A stretch of DNA of 64,000 nt from Anthostomella pinea (GCA_963556695.1 CAUWAG010000020.1:5270001-5334000); one strand, 5' to 3'; counted from the first letter of the stretch, positions 1-11,684 are shown. The notes: a model not told the origin generated them from the letters alone. A program made the numbers and translations.

Positions 1-982
1 AACTTGAGGGCACGTCTTCTTTTCAGGCCGATTAAGGGGACATGGAATGCTTTTAAAGCATTACCTCTCGAGCGTTATCAGCCCCTTACATGTAAGCACT
101 AACATGGACCAACCAACATGCTGACACGATCGACTTTCGCTTTTGCTCCGGCCGCGAAAGCGAGGGAGCCGATGCCTAGCATGGCAAGCATAGATAGCTG
201 CATGATAAATCGTAGCGTCTCCATATGCTGGGGGTTTCTGCAGGTATCCAGGATGGTAATGGTTAGCAGTTCCACGTGACGGGGACCTTTTGGGCCAGTT
301 GAAAACACGCAAAGTTCCGATCTACAACTATCCGCAATGGTGATAGGTAAAACTTTACACGATAGGAACTTTCTCGTTAGGTATGTATATTAATAGGAAC
401 CGCTAACCATTACCATCCTGGATACCTATCGAAAGTTTACCAATCCTCGCATTTGTAGCATGGAAAGTACGGACCCCAGAACCCCCAGTAGATGGAGCCG
501 CTACAATTTACCATTCTGGATAACTAACTTCTCCTCTTCCGACAAGTCTGCCACAGTCTCGATTCTTTCAAGGATGCTTTGCTTGTTGCCAAGCCCTTGA
601 AAAGGAGACGGGGCAACACCCAGTGGTGCTGCTAGATTATTTAGTAAAATATAATGGTCGTGATGTTTAATTGAAGATACTTCGTTAAGTTCTCATATAT
701 GTTCTGCTCATGGGGTGTTCTTCTATGTCATTGTTGCCTTGCTAAGCGTTGCGTTTAAAAGCGCAATGCAGTATTAATTCTAACCTCTAAAAGTCACCAG
801 TTGCGCCGCAACCCGGCCCGCCTCCCTTGGCCGTTTGCCCTTTCTCCGTTTACCTAGCACTTCAACAGTCACTCTATCATCCAATGTATCCTTCATTACG
901 ACTCCGTGTTGTCGTCAACGACACATAACGACAATGAAGATAACATCATCACATCACTCGACGTACTAAACCACTTACCAAG
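1..982. other. gene-free left edge with MITE-like repeat
   Basis: No supportable gene is seen here. The stretch holds a MITE-like element at 242-427 (listed separately) and, near 507-523, a lone degenerate copy of its terminal motif (TACCATTCTGGATA versus TACCATCCTGGATA in the element). The DNA becomes pyrimidine-rich over about 820-980, just before the F-box gene, which fits a fungal promoter and 5' UTR. Confidence 0.5.
242..427. mobile_element. MITE-like element, family A, copy 1
   Basis: A 186-bp element has perfect 26-bp terminal inverted repeats: it begins AGGTATCCAGGATGGTAATG (continuing to GGTTAGC) and ends with the exact reverse complement at 402-427. It encodes nothing. A second member with diverged ends lies at 31,116-31,315 in the opposite orientation, sharing inner motifs such as AAAACTTTAC and GATAGGAACTTTCTC. 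Small size, inverted ends and dispersal are the usual marks of a non-autonomous DNA transposon. No clear target-site duplication was found, so the superfamily is not assigned. Confidence 0.75.
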
Positions 983-2165
983 ATGCCCGCATCACCATTA
1001 CCAACCCCAACCCCCCAGCCTCACCATCCCCGACTCGCCCTCCCCCCCTTCACCCTCAACATCCCGCGCCTCCGCGCCGCCCAAACCCACCAGCCGCCCC
1101 CCTTCCCCCTAACAGCCCTCCCCACCGACCTCATCCTCAGCATCGCAGACCACCTCCCGCCGCCCTCGCGCCTCGCGCTAGCACTAACAAACCGCGCCCT
1201 CCACGCCGCCCTGCCGCGGTCCTGGCTCCGCCTGTCCGCCGCCCAGACGCTCGACTGGATCGACCTGCTGGAGCGCGGTGACCCGGAGCGGCGGTACTTC
1301 TGCTTCTACAGCCGGGGTCTGCATCCGCTGGCACGGCTCACGAATGGCGGTGCGCAGTGTGGTAGTGATGGTGGCAGCGGCGCAGGGTTGAAGACGCCGC
1401 TGCGCATCGCCGTCGCGCCGACGTACAGTATAAGTCTGCACGCCGCGCGCGCAGTGCTGCTCGCGCGCCGCATGAACTCAACGCACGAGCACGAGGACGG
1501 GACGGGGAACGGGAATGCGTTCGGCTTGCGCCTAAGTACACTCAACCGCAAAACCAACTGGTATCCCGCCCCCGACAGCGCCGCCCAGCCACGCACCGAG
1601 TCCTGGACCGCGCGCGTCCTCGACAACGAGCTCTACGTGCGCAGCGTGCAAAACCTAAAAGTGCGCCAAAAGGACGGTGAATACGATGACGAGGGCCACG
1701 ACAAAGTCCAAGCGCAGCTGCCGCGCGTGTGCCACCACACCGACCTGCCCACCCGCCACATCGTCAGCTTCAGCGACAAGCGAACGCCGGTGGGCAGGGC
1801 CCCGCGGATGCGGGTCTACGCCATGACCCCGGAGTGGGAGGCCGGCAGCTGCGCTCGCTGCCGGACCGACTGGGAGGTGACGACCTATAGGGTTGTTTGC
1901 GCGCGTGAGAGCGTCTATGCCGTGCAGCTCGACATATCATCGCGTGGGCGATTGCCGGATGCTGCAGCCGGCTGCGGTTGAGGATGCGTTGGTTGCTGGC
2001 CAGCCCTTGCGGAGGGGTGGATGGGGTGTGCGGGAGAGGTGGCTGCGGGATAATGCCGAGAAGAAGATGGCGAGGGAGATGGGCAAGGGAAAGGAGAAGT
2101 GGCAACGGCTGCGAAAACCGAAGTCCCTTGATGAAGTCGACGATGTTTCATCAGATGTGGATTAG
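983..2165 (+). CDS. F-box domain protein, interrupted by a one-base frameshift
   Basis: The first frame (983-1981) gives a proline-rich leader, then an F-box-like segment at about residues 41-78 (LTALPTDLILSIADHL followed by LALALTNRALHAAL), and a C-terminal Cys-containing segment (SCARCRTDWEV). F-box proteins are substrate receptors of SCF ubiquitin ligases. After VYAVQLDI the frame runs into unrelated sequence and stops, but the +1 frame at once continues with HRVGDCR and a basic tail to a stop at 2163-2165. The join around 1937 looks like one extra T rather than an intron, because both sides appear coding; the alternative is a weak-donor intron at 1877-1967, which also restores frame. The start is the first ATG in frame before the leader. 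It may be an F-box pseudogene, a sequence error, or a gene with an unusual intron. Confidence 0.6.
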
Positions 2166-2309
2166 ACGTTAGAATTCTGATGATGTCTTGTAATTCAGAC
2201 ATCATCGCTGTTAAGCGACTTGAGGACTGCATTATCAGCAGAACTCTAAGACGTATTTCGCATTGCTCATATCTACAAGGCGTTTCGCCAATGCCCCATG
2301 TGGCATGTT

Positions 2310-2645
2310 CTATTCAAGAGTCATCCAACGCCCCAAGACGAGAGCCTCCAATAGCAGAGCGCACACAGCAGAAGGAGGCAGATTGCGTCTGCCACTACGC
2401 AAGAAGTATGATATCTCTAGCCAACCCGAAGCTGTCTCAACCCATGCACCATGCTTTTCCATCTGTAAGAACTTGACATAAGGAAACTCGACAGATTGTG
2501 GCGAGCGCGAGGCAGATGCCTTTTGGTGGAGCTTGTAGCCCGTGATCTTGCCAATGCGTATATGTACATGCTCTTGGCTACGTCGAGCAGATGCAGCCGA
2601 AGCCACCCACAAGAGGAGAACGCTGATTAGGGATGTCAAATTCAT
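2310..2645 (-). CDS. possible small secreted protein overlapping the TAM41 stop
   Basis: This 111-residue frame starts with an ATG that shares an ATGA overlap with the TAM41 stop codon on the same strand. Its N-terminus looks like a clean signal peptide (MNLTSLISVLLLWVASAASA followed by RR). The rest has no recognised domain and a single cysteine. It could equally be the TAM41 3' untranslated region, since overlapping same-strand genes are unusual in fungi. Reported only because of the signal-like start. Confidence 0.22.
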   Translation of the reverse strand: MNLTSLISVLLLWVASAASARRSQEHVHIRIGKITGYKLHQKASASRSPQSVEFPYVKFLQMEKHGAWVETASGWLEISYFLRSGRRNLPPSAVCALLLEALVLGRWMTLE

Positions 2646-4279
2646 GAACCCTTCTCCTTGTTCTTGATGTCGCTTCCCTGCCGATACTTAGATAGCTTCT
2701 CGCCAAGGTAACGGAAGCCACGACTGAAGCCAGCGGTAACAAAGCTCTTGAGGCTTTGGCTTGTGCTGGGCCAGTTGACGGTATTCTTGATGACATCGCG
2801 CACAGTCTTTCGGAGGTCGTCTGCCGGCTGCTGTGCAATGCGCTGCTCGAAACCACCACCTTGCTGTCGCTTGAATGATCCGGTGTCTTCATTCTTGCTC
2901 TCATCCATCATCTTGTTGAACTCGAGCTGAGGAATCTGGAACTTCTTCTGATACTCAAAGTACAGTTTTGAGCGGAAGGCTTTCGGTAGACGGCGCACCA
3001 TGTTGCCCCGTTTGATAGGGTCCATGTCCTGCTGAATCTTCAATACCGAGTCCGTGTTCGTTATCCAGTCGGGATTCTTGCAGGCCGGGTCCTTGAAATC
3101 AACATTGGGGAGTGACTCGACCAATGGCGCATAAAGCCGGCGGAAGTTCAGCATGTTGTGATTCACGATGTTTGTGACCTTCTTGGGGTTCTCCGTTGGG
3201 AAGGCCATGCGCGGGTCGCCCAAGTAGCTTATACCAGCGATCGTCGCATAAAGCTCCTGCTCGGAGAAAGTTGGAGGTAGCAGTAGGAGGGCCGTTCGCA
3301 GTGCAGACAACAGGTTGATCTGATTGGAGAGGCGAACCTTTGGATCATCTCGCAAAATTTTGACCGGCTTCTGCAATCGTCCAGCCAGGTATAGTGTATC
3401 CCACTGGCTGAGATCGCGGCACAACGTGTCGAGATTCACAACGCCATATTTGATCAAGATACCCTCGACGGTGACATAGGGATTGAAGTATACCCCTGCC
3501 CCCCATTTGTCTTGTACGTGGGATACAGCACCTGATCCCAGCGACCCAAGCGCGGAATAGTGGTCGCGATGCTGTGTCAGGTTCAACGAGTGCCAATGCT
3601 GGGTATGTGAAACACCAAAGATGAAATCGATCATCTTGGGAGCCCCATCCTGGGCCTTCTGTACTGCCACAGGGGCCTTGGAGTGGACAGCCTTGATCTC
3701 GGCTTCCGAGGCCATGCCACCGCCGGTCGATTGTGGGAAGACACCAGAGCCGTAGGCAAAGGCATACCGGATAGGAGCCCTGAACTTCCATAACAGCTGG
3801 CGAAGGACCTCTTTAAACTCCCTATCGATGATCATGTGTTGATTCACACCAAAATTGGCGTAAGGAAGCTCCGTGAACTTTTCGATATCGAAGTTCGGCT
3901 CCTCCTCCCAGTCGAATTCGGAGCGTTCTGTCGATGTCGACGAGGACGAATCACCGGGTCTTTGCGAACGGGTCTCGTTCGAAGAGGCGGCCGTCGCAGC
4001 AGAATCGGTCTCCGACTCTTGATTATGAGCTGTCTTCGGATCTTCGGATTTCGAATCTCTGGAGGGTTCGGATGCGAATGTTCGAGCTTGCGATCTGGCA
4101 GTTGGCGAGATTCCGAAAGCATTCAGACTTCGCGGTGAGAGACTTTGTAGATGAGCCGAACACACATAGCCCGGCCTTGCGCCTTGCAAGGAAGCTATGC
4201 TATAGAACCGCGGGGCTATAGCATGCGTCCTCACAGCCGAACAGCTGCGGATTGTCGCGGAGGTCGGTCGGAGAACCAT
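2642..4279 (-). CDS. TAM41: mitochondrial phosphatidate cytidylyltransferase (Tam41/Mmp37)
   Basis: This 545-residue protein of the Mmp37/Tam41 family makes CDP-diacylglycerol from phosphatidic acid and CTP on the matrix side of the inner mitochondrial membrane, the first step toward cardiolipin. The N-terminus is basic and hydroxyl-rich without acids for about 70 residues, as in a mitochondrial presequence, followed by an acidic/serine-rich linker. The family core begins near residue 140 and contains FAYGSGVF (about 174-181), the nucleotidyltransferase GSG motif, and MIDFIFGVSH with the acidic residue. Further matches are HRDHYSALGSLGS, GAGVYFNPYV and the IKYGVV segment. It is intronless and starts at the first ATG. 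It diverges from MAD1 across an 844-bp intergenic region. Confidence 0.95.
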   Translation of the reverse strand: MVLRPTSATIRSCSAVRTHAIAPRFYSIASLQGARPGYVCSAHLQSLSPRSLNAFGISPTARSQARTFASEPSRDSKSEDPKTAHNQESETDSAATAASSNETRSQRPGDSSSSTSTERSEFDWEEEPNFDIEKFTELPYANFGVNQHMIIDREFKEVLRQLLWKFRAPIRYAFAYGSGVFPQSTGGGMASEAEIKAVHSKAPVAVQKAQDGAPKMIDFIFGVSHTQHWHSLNLTQHRDHYSALGSLGSGAVSHVQDKWGAGVYFNPYVTVEGILIKYGVVNLDTLCRDLSQWDTLYLAGRLQKPVKILRDDPKVRLSNQINLLSALRTALLLLPPTFSEQELYATIAGISYLGDPRMAFPTENPKKVTNIVNHNMLNFRRLYAPLVESLPNVDFKDPACKNPDWITNTDSVLKIQQDMDPIKRGNMVRRLPKAFRSKLYFEYQKKFQIPQLEFNKMMDESKNEDTGSFKRQQGGGFEQRIAQQPADDLRKTVRDVIKNTVNWPSTSQSLKSFVTAGFSRGFRYLGEKLSKYRQGSDIKNKEKGS

Positions 4280-5123
4280 CGTGAAGGCGTCGGGACAGAT
4301 CGGGGAAGCTCTCGTCGTATGGGCTGGAATGCGGTATACGTTGCTTGGAAGAGGTGTAAATAGATGGCCGTTGGAGCCGCAATGCTGTTACCGTATAAAG
4401 TAATCCATGTGGTCTAATGAAGCACCTCGTGCGACAAATCAGGCGTTTGAGTCAAAGAACAAGCCGCGAAGAAGTTCCTTGGTGGGGAGGTTTGTAGAAG
4501 CTTGACGCAGCTGGGCAACTGGGCTGCTGGGGAAAGACGTTGCTAGGATGGAGAGCTTGGGTCAACGGCGGCAGGCTACGCAGGCACTGACGTGAGATGG
4601 TTCGGGCAGCAGGGGTTTAACGGTAGCGGCCCGAAACGGCGAAACCATGTCAACGAACTCCGGTCCACGTGTGTTGACACAGTGGGATTCAAGGTTATTT
4701 ACTTTGCTACGATGACGCCATAAGCCCGTCGAGGTCGACGCTGGGATTTCGTCCATTTCTTACCTTACCTCCATGTACGGAGAGCCAGAAGTGTCAAGTC
4801 ATAAAATGAAAGATCGCTTTTTGCTCAATGACTGGTGATGAAAGACACCTGCACGGAAGCTCCCAGGCACCTCCAGGGCCGTATCTGGCGGCTTGAGCTT
4901 GAGGCACGTGATGCTGGCTCTTTGTCCCCACCTTTGGTCCAATGTGCCAATCAGATGGACGGCACGGGTCTCAGATCGCCAGGCCTACCGCAAACAACAA
5001 AAACAATTAAACAATTCAGTCGTCCAGTCTGCCGGCGCATCTCGGCCTGCTATCTGGAACTTCCCTCCGCCGGCGCATGGACTTAGCCTTCTGTAACGGA
5101 CGGCTAGGCGACACTCTGCATAC
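4280..5123. promoter_or_regulatory. shared divergent intergenic region of TAM41 and MAD1
   Basis: These 844 bp separate the divergent start codons of TAM41 and MAD1 and must contain both promoters. No convincing coding region lies inside. A run of AACAAAAACAATTAAACAA near 4,993-5,012 and CT-rich DNA just before the MAD1 start are the only notable compositional features. No individual factor site is claimed. Confidence 0.55.
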
Positions 5124-7475
5124 ATGTCTGGTCATTTTCGGCAGAGCACGGGGAGCAGTGCGCTTCAGCGTCCCCATACCTCGTTGAGGGAGTCGCGGGT
5201 ACGTGAATGAATAGGCGCTCCTTTGCCCGTGGACCTGAACTTGCTAATGCGCCCAACGTCGCAGGTGTCCTCGTTTCGCGCCTCCCACTCACACACCACC
5301 CAACCGAGCTACGATTTTCTCACGGGCGGCGAAAATGCGTCGACCGCCCATCGTGGCAGACCCTTATCTCGGCAGAGTCATGCCGGCGGCGAATCCCTGC
5401 GTGCGGCGTCGCGCGAGAGTTCTAAGGAGAATTTCGCGCCGCCGGACGCAGAGGAGTACGAGACCCAGCGGAAACGAATAGAGGAGCTCAAGGCCGAGCT
5501 TGCGACCATGCGATACAAGATCGAGAATTATGAGCAAGAAAAAGAACTCCAGGCTCTTCAACACGACAACGAACTCCGCGACGTGCGCCGGAAAGCCGAA
5601 GACGACTTCAAACAAAAACAGGCTGCCGAAGGCGAGAAGAGCAAGGCGCAGAGGCAGAATGAAGCCATCCAGAACGAGTTGCACGAGCTGAAAGGCTCGG
5701 CTGCCAGGGAGAAGCTTGACCTGGAAAAGAAAGCGCGTGACTCCGATGATGAGGCGCGACTGCTCAAGGAACAGTTAGAGGACCTGTCCGCTGCGAAAGA
5801 AGAAGGCGACCGCATGAACCAGAAAAAGTTCAATGATATGGACGTTCAGCTTTCGAATCTGCGACAGACCGTTCAGGAGCTTGAACACGACGCTCAATCC
5901 CGCGAATCGTCGCTGCATACAGCGCAGCAGCAGATGTCCGACAAAGACAAGGTCATTGGTGACCTGGAAGCCGAGGTCCTGCGACTAAAGGCTCAGACAG
6001 GCGATGCTGAGACCATCGCCGTGATCCGTCGCGAACTGACCGATCAGGTACAGCATATCAGGTCGCTGGAGTCTAGGAATTCGAAACAACACGCCGAATT
6101 GAGTCACCTCCGCCAGATCCACAGAGCCGTCGAAGTTGTCGAGGAGGAGAAGCGATCCCTACAGCGGAGGGTGGACGCTGCCCGAGGTCTAGAGGCAAAA
6201 CTCGCCGAGGCTCGGTTACAAAGACAGCGGTTGGAGGACGAGCGGTTAGCATGGACTGCCTACTTGCAGGATGCCAGCGCAAACGATGGCATCATGGAGC
6301 TTGACACCCCCGAGGCCGTTGCACGAGCGCTCGTGCAAGAGCGCTACCATTCGGCGTCCCTCGTGGAGCAGCTTGGCGAGGTACAGCCGCAGATCGCTGA
6401 AAGGGACGAAATCATCAGGTCTCTGGAGACGGAGAAGAAAAGCATGGCTGCGCAGATGGAGAAACAAAAGACCACTGCTGCTCCAATCTCGGCAAGTAAA
6501 GCCCAAGCTCGGATAGAGAGGCAACGTGCATTGGCAATCAAGGAAGTCGAGTACCTGCGCGCTCAACTGAAGACATTCGATGTCGAGGACGAGACGTTCG
6601 ACATGGAGCGATTCGACAAGAACAAGGTCGAGCGTATCTCCGAGCTCGAGCAGCTTGTTGACAAGTATAAGGAGGAGGTCCAGAGCCTGCACAAGGAGCT
6701 CTCTGCCGGCGAGTCTACCATTGGAACCGCAGAACCAGTAGTAGGCTCGAAACGAGCCCGCACGGATGAGTCGGAGAACGAACAACTTGGCGAGCTCAAC
6801 CGAAAGCGACGCAAGCTGGCTGACGAACTCTCAAAACTACACACGGCGCATCAAGTATTGCAGAAGGAACACGAAGTCGCCCAGTCTCGCCTCGCGGCCG
6901 CCGAATCAGCGTCCAAAACACGCGTTCTATCGCTCCGCTCAAACCCAACGTCAGACTTTGAAGCAGTCAAGACGGCCACCCTACAAGCCCTGAAAGTCGA
7001 AAACCAAGAACTCCTTGTCCAGCTGCAGAAAGAAGCCCGCCGTAACCCAAAAATAGCCGTGATACCGGCCTCGCAGCTCGCAGCCGCGCGGCGCGAGATC
7101 GAGGAGGCGCAGAAGGAAACGGCGTCGGCGCAGAAGTCCGCGACGCGCCTCAAGCAGGTCTGGGCGTCCAAGTCGCGCGAGTTCAAGGAGGCCGTCTTCA
7201 GCACGCTGGGCTGGACCGTGACCTTCATCCCGAACGGCAAGATGCGCGTCGAGAGCGTCTTCTGTCCTAGTTCAAGCGACGACGAGCACGAGAACAGCAT
7301 CGTGTTCGACGGCGAGCGCGGCACCATGAAGGTCAGCGGCGGGCCCCAGAGTCCCTTTGCCCGCCGCATCGCCGACCAGATCCAGTTCTGGGTCCGCGAC
7401 AAGGGATGCATACCCGGGTTCCTGGCCGCGCTGACGCTGGAGTTCTACGAGGAGCATACGCGTGCTAGCCGGTGA
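5124..7475 (+). CDS. MAD1: spindle assembly checkpoint protein Mad1
   Basis: A 761-residue coiled-coil protein. Mad1 recruits Mad2 to unattached kinetochores and the nuclear pore and promotes formation of the mitotic checkpoint complex. A short first exon (5124-5198, 25 codons, starting MSGHFRQSTGSS) is joined by a 66-nt intron (GTACGT donor, TGCTAATG branch, GTCGCAG acceptor at 5264) to the main exon 5265-7475; reading through the intron meets a stop. Most of the protein is heptad-rich coiled coil. A Mad2-interaction-like motif, RVLSLRSNP, lies at about 578-586, the Bub1-binding RLK motif at about 653-655 (TRLKQVWASKSREF), and the C-terminal RWD-like domain fills the last 100 residues. The length matches yeast (749) and human (718) Mad1. 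Confidence 0.95.
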
Positions 7476-8074
7476 TATTTGCGGATGGATGGTTCGATGT
7501 TGTATGTGATGTAATGGTGGATGGATGGCTGCTGTAGCATAGCGTACGTGTGGATTGTACACACACAGATGGAGGGCCATTCGTGTACACACGATGTATG
7601 ACATTGCTTGCATCTATGCGATGATGATGATGATACCTTAGCAGTTGGGCGTTCTGGCTGTCGAATTCCGCCCCTATGGGATTGTTCCGGATGGCTCTTG
7701 CAATTTTCACTTGCATTTCGGTTGTACTGTACACCATTAGGACGACAGACTAAGTAGATTCTCAAGCTACTGGAAGCTACTGACAATGTTCTCACATGAA
7801 GACCCTTGCATTGAGTTGATATAATGTGACATGATAGGCTTCTTCTGTAACAGTCTGAGCTATGGGGATGCGGGGGATATAAACCTGGTATGAATGAACT
7901 ATTTACGATATGTCTTCAAGGTGCTAGACTTTTCAGGAACTCGCTAATCTGACAACAATGAATGCACATACACATCTCTTGTCGTGTCACCGCCTCCGGC
8001 CGCCACTATCTTAGATACGCGTACCTTACTTCCTTCCTTCTCTTTCACTCTATCGTTGACTTAATTCATTCTCG
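7476..8074. other. intergenic, convergent 3' ends of MAD1 and SYP1
   Basis: No gene is seen. The two flanking genes converge here. There are short simple repeats (GGATGGATGG near 7,515-7,527 and ATGATGATGATGATG near 7,620-7,634) and otherwise unremarkable 3' UTR-like sequence. Confidence 0.5.
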
Positions 8075-10909
8075 CTATTTGGCGTCATATTTACCACTGA
8101 TCAGCTTCCGCACAACGGGCACCTCGAGCCACCTCCCCTCCGCCACAGTCTCGTCCGAATCGGCGAAAGGATCGTCGTCGCTGAGTTCCGCCCCCTTGCC
8201 CTTACTCTCCTCGAGCCTAAAGACCGAGATCGCGCCGGCGGCGGTCTCGGCGTTGGAGGGCGGACTGAACTCCCATCGTGCCTCGACGGTTCCAGCCTTG
8301 GGTTCTGATCCTTGCTCGCCGACTATCCGGCACACTATCTTCTGCCAGTTCGCATCGGAAGATAGCGTGATGTCGCCCAGCCGCCAGTAGACGAGGTGCT
8401 TGTCCTTCAGATGCGTGCCCGAGGGCTTGGTTTGCGCGCCTGATGCTTTGCCTTCGTACGTCACGAAGAGGACGAAGTTGTGGAACTGAAGGGTTAACCC
8501 CGCCGTCGCAAATTTGAAAGCTGGATTCAACTTGTACTGGAGCACTAAGCCCAGTTTGTCACCTTGAGGCTTCCATGCAGAGGTAATGAGTATTGGGACA
8601 TGTTCGACTGGCGGTGTATCCGAATCGACATGGACCTTGTATGAGAATCCAATGCTTGTCTTTTGCAGATGTGACGTATCCAACGTGAACTGATCGGTGT
8701 GGTCAGGGTCCTGAGTTACAAAGATACGGTTAGGACCAATGGATTCGAGGGCCGAAAAATTGTTGATACGGATGGGCACTTGTGCTGTTCAAGACGTTAG
8801 TTTTCGGATCTGGCGCTATTGGCGTATGCGCGCAGTGAACTTACAAGGTGAACTCGTGGAGTCAGGATTATAAGAAAAGGCAACCTCGCCGTTGACTTTC
8901 AGGCTCGTCACTCCTCCGTTCTCAAATGTCGCTGACACGGTCTCCATCACGGACGAATTGAGGCCTGGGTCATGCATATCGGGATGTTTCGCGTGCTGCA
9001 CGATGCTATTGAGGGAGTTGGCAGACCGTATAGATTGCGTGTCCGAAGTTCCTGCAACACTGGATTCCGAAGCAAAAGTTGGCAAACCGGCGGGTTTAGA
9101 GTATATTGTTGCCAGAGCGCCAGGGTGATAGGGGTTCTCGCTTATGGAGTTTTCAGAGACCGGACTGGGTACATAAATAGTGTTCCGCACATCTCTACGG
9201 CCTCTGACGGTCCCTGCTCTTCGGGCTGGCGTTCCCATAGCTGAAAGATTTTTGGCAACATTCGAAAAGGCGGCTTGCTTCGCTTCTGGGTCCTCTTCGG
9301 CTACAGGCTCATTCTGAATGCTGAGCTTGAATGCGCGTTCGGCCTCCTGCGCCGCAGCCTCCTGCTGAGCTTGTGATATAGGATCGTGAGAGTAGTCGGG
9401 CACACTGAAGCCTTCGGCATCCTTCTCGGGCTCTCTCTGAGATGGAGGTGGCCCCGGTGGGGGTGGCACATCTGCTATATCAACGTCGCCAGATGTCCCA
9501 TTGAGATGGGACGTGGTCGACGTCGCCATATTCGCTGTATTGGGAGGCAGTAACTCAGCGGCTCCATCACCACCAACACTGCCAAAACCATTGGGGCCGT
9601 CGTGGCTCATCTTTTCGTTAGCTTCCGACATGCGAGAGGGCTCCTCAGCTATGTCCGGGGTTTCTGTAAGGGCTCCTAGCCGATTTGTCGAATCGCCGAG
9701 GTTGCTCGAAGACGCCCTGGGTGATAGACCATGGCTACTCTTAGTGCTTCTGCCGAACGGTCCCTTTGCGGGAGAAAGCTGGCCAAAGCCACCGTGTATG
9801 CTCTGACGTCGTCGTCCAAGCATAGTACCAATGCGACTGCGCAATTTGTTCTCTGGCGGGCCGTCTCTGGGTCCCGAATGGTCACTACGGTCGTCCTCGG
9901 AAGGGGGCACGTTGATGCTTGGCGGTGCCAGAGACGAGCTGGTGCCTCCAATGCTTGACGATTGTCGCGCGGGAGTTGCCCGCCTCTCAACCTTTGGTCG
10001 GCCGGCCGTTGTCCTTGTGACGAAATGTTGAACCTCGTTCGAAGTGTTGTAGTCGAGTAGACTGTTCAGCACGCTCTCGGCATCGGTTTGGTGTTGTTGC
10101 GCCTGTTCGCCTTCATAGGTGCCATATTGCGTCAAGCAATCACGCAGTTGGTTCATCCGACTCTCATCTAGCGCCTGGAGGGTTTCGAAGACAAAAGGTG
10201 CTTGCGACTCCCACTGGCTCGTGGCAGACTCGAGCTTCTCAGCCGCCATGTCGACCTTCTGGGCGCTAGCCTTGCCACCTTTTCTGCTGAGTTTATCAGA
10301 CCTTTCCCGAGAGTCCTCCAACTCCTTGGCCATGTTCGAGAGGTTCGCTTGGATGGTCTGCATGTTCTGCATCTCTTTCCTTTGGCCAAAGGTTCGTAGG
10401 GGGGCCTCGACGTCCTTCTCGATCTTGGAGGCAAAGATGTGGTGCGACATGGCGACGGAGTCGGCGGACTGGAGAATCTTGTCCCATTGCGGCTGAAACG
10501 AGCTGGATAGCAACCTGTCAGCTTGTGGTGAAGCCGTCTGTGGGAGTCAACAAGCTCACCCAAGCTCGGTGTGCGAGTTAGGGACCCGGAATTGGGTCAA
10601 CCTCTTCAACCCTTGGACATATTGTTCCTCGACGCGGCGGCGTTCCTGGCGTCGGGTCAGCTCTACGTGGCCACACACAAGACCAGATGGCAAGAGACGT
10701 GTCTGCGCATCATACCTGCAACCAGTCGGCGATCTCGTTGTTGACTTTGGATATGCGCTTGACACGGTCGTTGAGGGCGTTGACGGCTTGGTTTGGTTGG
10801 AGGTTTGCCTGCCGGAAGCGCTGGGATTAGCAACTGGACTACCTGTAACCTAGGTATTGGGTTGGCTTACCAGCATAGCCGGGTATTCGGCCCTCGACAG
10901 ATCATCCAT
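8075..10909 (-). CDS. SYP1: F-BAR / mu-homology endocytic adaptor Syp1 (muniscin)
   Basis: Five exons on the minus strand (10871-10909, 10716-10808, 10560-10645, 8845-10502, 8075-8784) encode 861 residues, close to the 870 of yeast Syp1. All introns are 57-70 nt with GT-AG ends and the reading frame closes exactly. The N-terminus (MDDLSRAEYPAMLANLQPNQ) opens an F-BAR domain with the RVEEQYVQGLKRL helix and runs to about residue 240. A Ser/Pro-rich disordered middle follows, including a proline run (PPPPGPPPSQ). The last 260 residues form the mu-homology domain (EVAFSYNP, VPIRINNF, YKLNPAF). Muniscins bind PI(4,5)P2 membrane early at clathrin-coated endocytic sites and select cargo. It converges with MAD1. 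Confidence 0.93.
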
Positions 10910-11684
10910 TGCGACTTAGTTATGAGCGCAACCATATAAACAAAAATGCGAAGTTGCAGAGGAGGGGCGATATGGAGACATAAAACTACGAGCATAAGGA
11001 AAGAAGGACAGGTGAATGCGCGAGGCCGGCTATTCGTACATCGGAGCTGAACGCATGCGCTTGATGCTGCGATAACAGATGCACGAGATACTGAAGCTGC
11101 GAAGGATGGGAAAATGGGAAGTAGGTTAAGAAATGGTGATGTTATTCTTGCGGTTGGGTCGGCTGGTCGGGTGGATGTTGAGATCAGGTCACATCCATCC
11201 ATCCAATCCAGCCAGCCAGCCATTGGATCCATTCAGAATCGCATCCCAGTCTGCCAGTTCCCCAGCTCCAGTCTCCACCTGCAGTCTTGTCCCAGCTCCA
11301 GCCATCTCCAGCCAGCTCCAGCCAGCTCCAGCCGAAACCCGACAGCTGCCAGTGCCGTGGACCTGGCAGCCCAGCCTCTTCCCGGGCGGCCCTGTCGGCG
11401 CTGTGCCTCTCCTGTATTAGCGCCCTGTGAGCTGCCAGGCTTGGCGGGGCCAGCTGGTGCAATGTTTCCTGTTGTGGCTCAAGCCTCAGTTGGCGGGCTG
11501 TTCCATCTGTCCCCAGCTTACAAGCATCAACCTTTTGTCACAGACGTTTGCATGAACCTGCAGAAATTACCTACTGTTTTCCTTCCAAGTCAGCACCCCC
11601 AGTCACTTCAGCTCTAGAGATCACGTTTATTCTCCGAGGAAGGCATTCGTTTCCAGCTGGTGGTGGTGAAAGTAGACTGCAGCC
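10910..11684. other. divergent intergenic region with short tandem repeats
   Basis: No gene is seen between the divergent SYP1 and Csk1-like starts. It contains a CATC/CCAG-type simple run near 11,191-11,221 (ATCCATCCATCC, then CAGCCAGCCAGCC) and a short minisatellite at 11,291-11,333. Confidence 0.5.
11291..11333. repeat. short CCAGCTCCAG-type minisatellite
   Basis: Imperfect tandem copies of CCAGCTCCAG run through this 43-bp stretch (CCCAGCTCCAGCCATCTCCAG and following copies). It lies in the intergenic region upstream of the kinase gene. It is probably replication slippage; no function is inferred. Confidence 0.6.
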
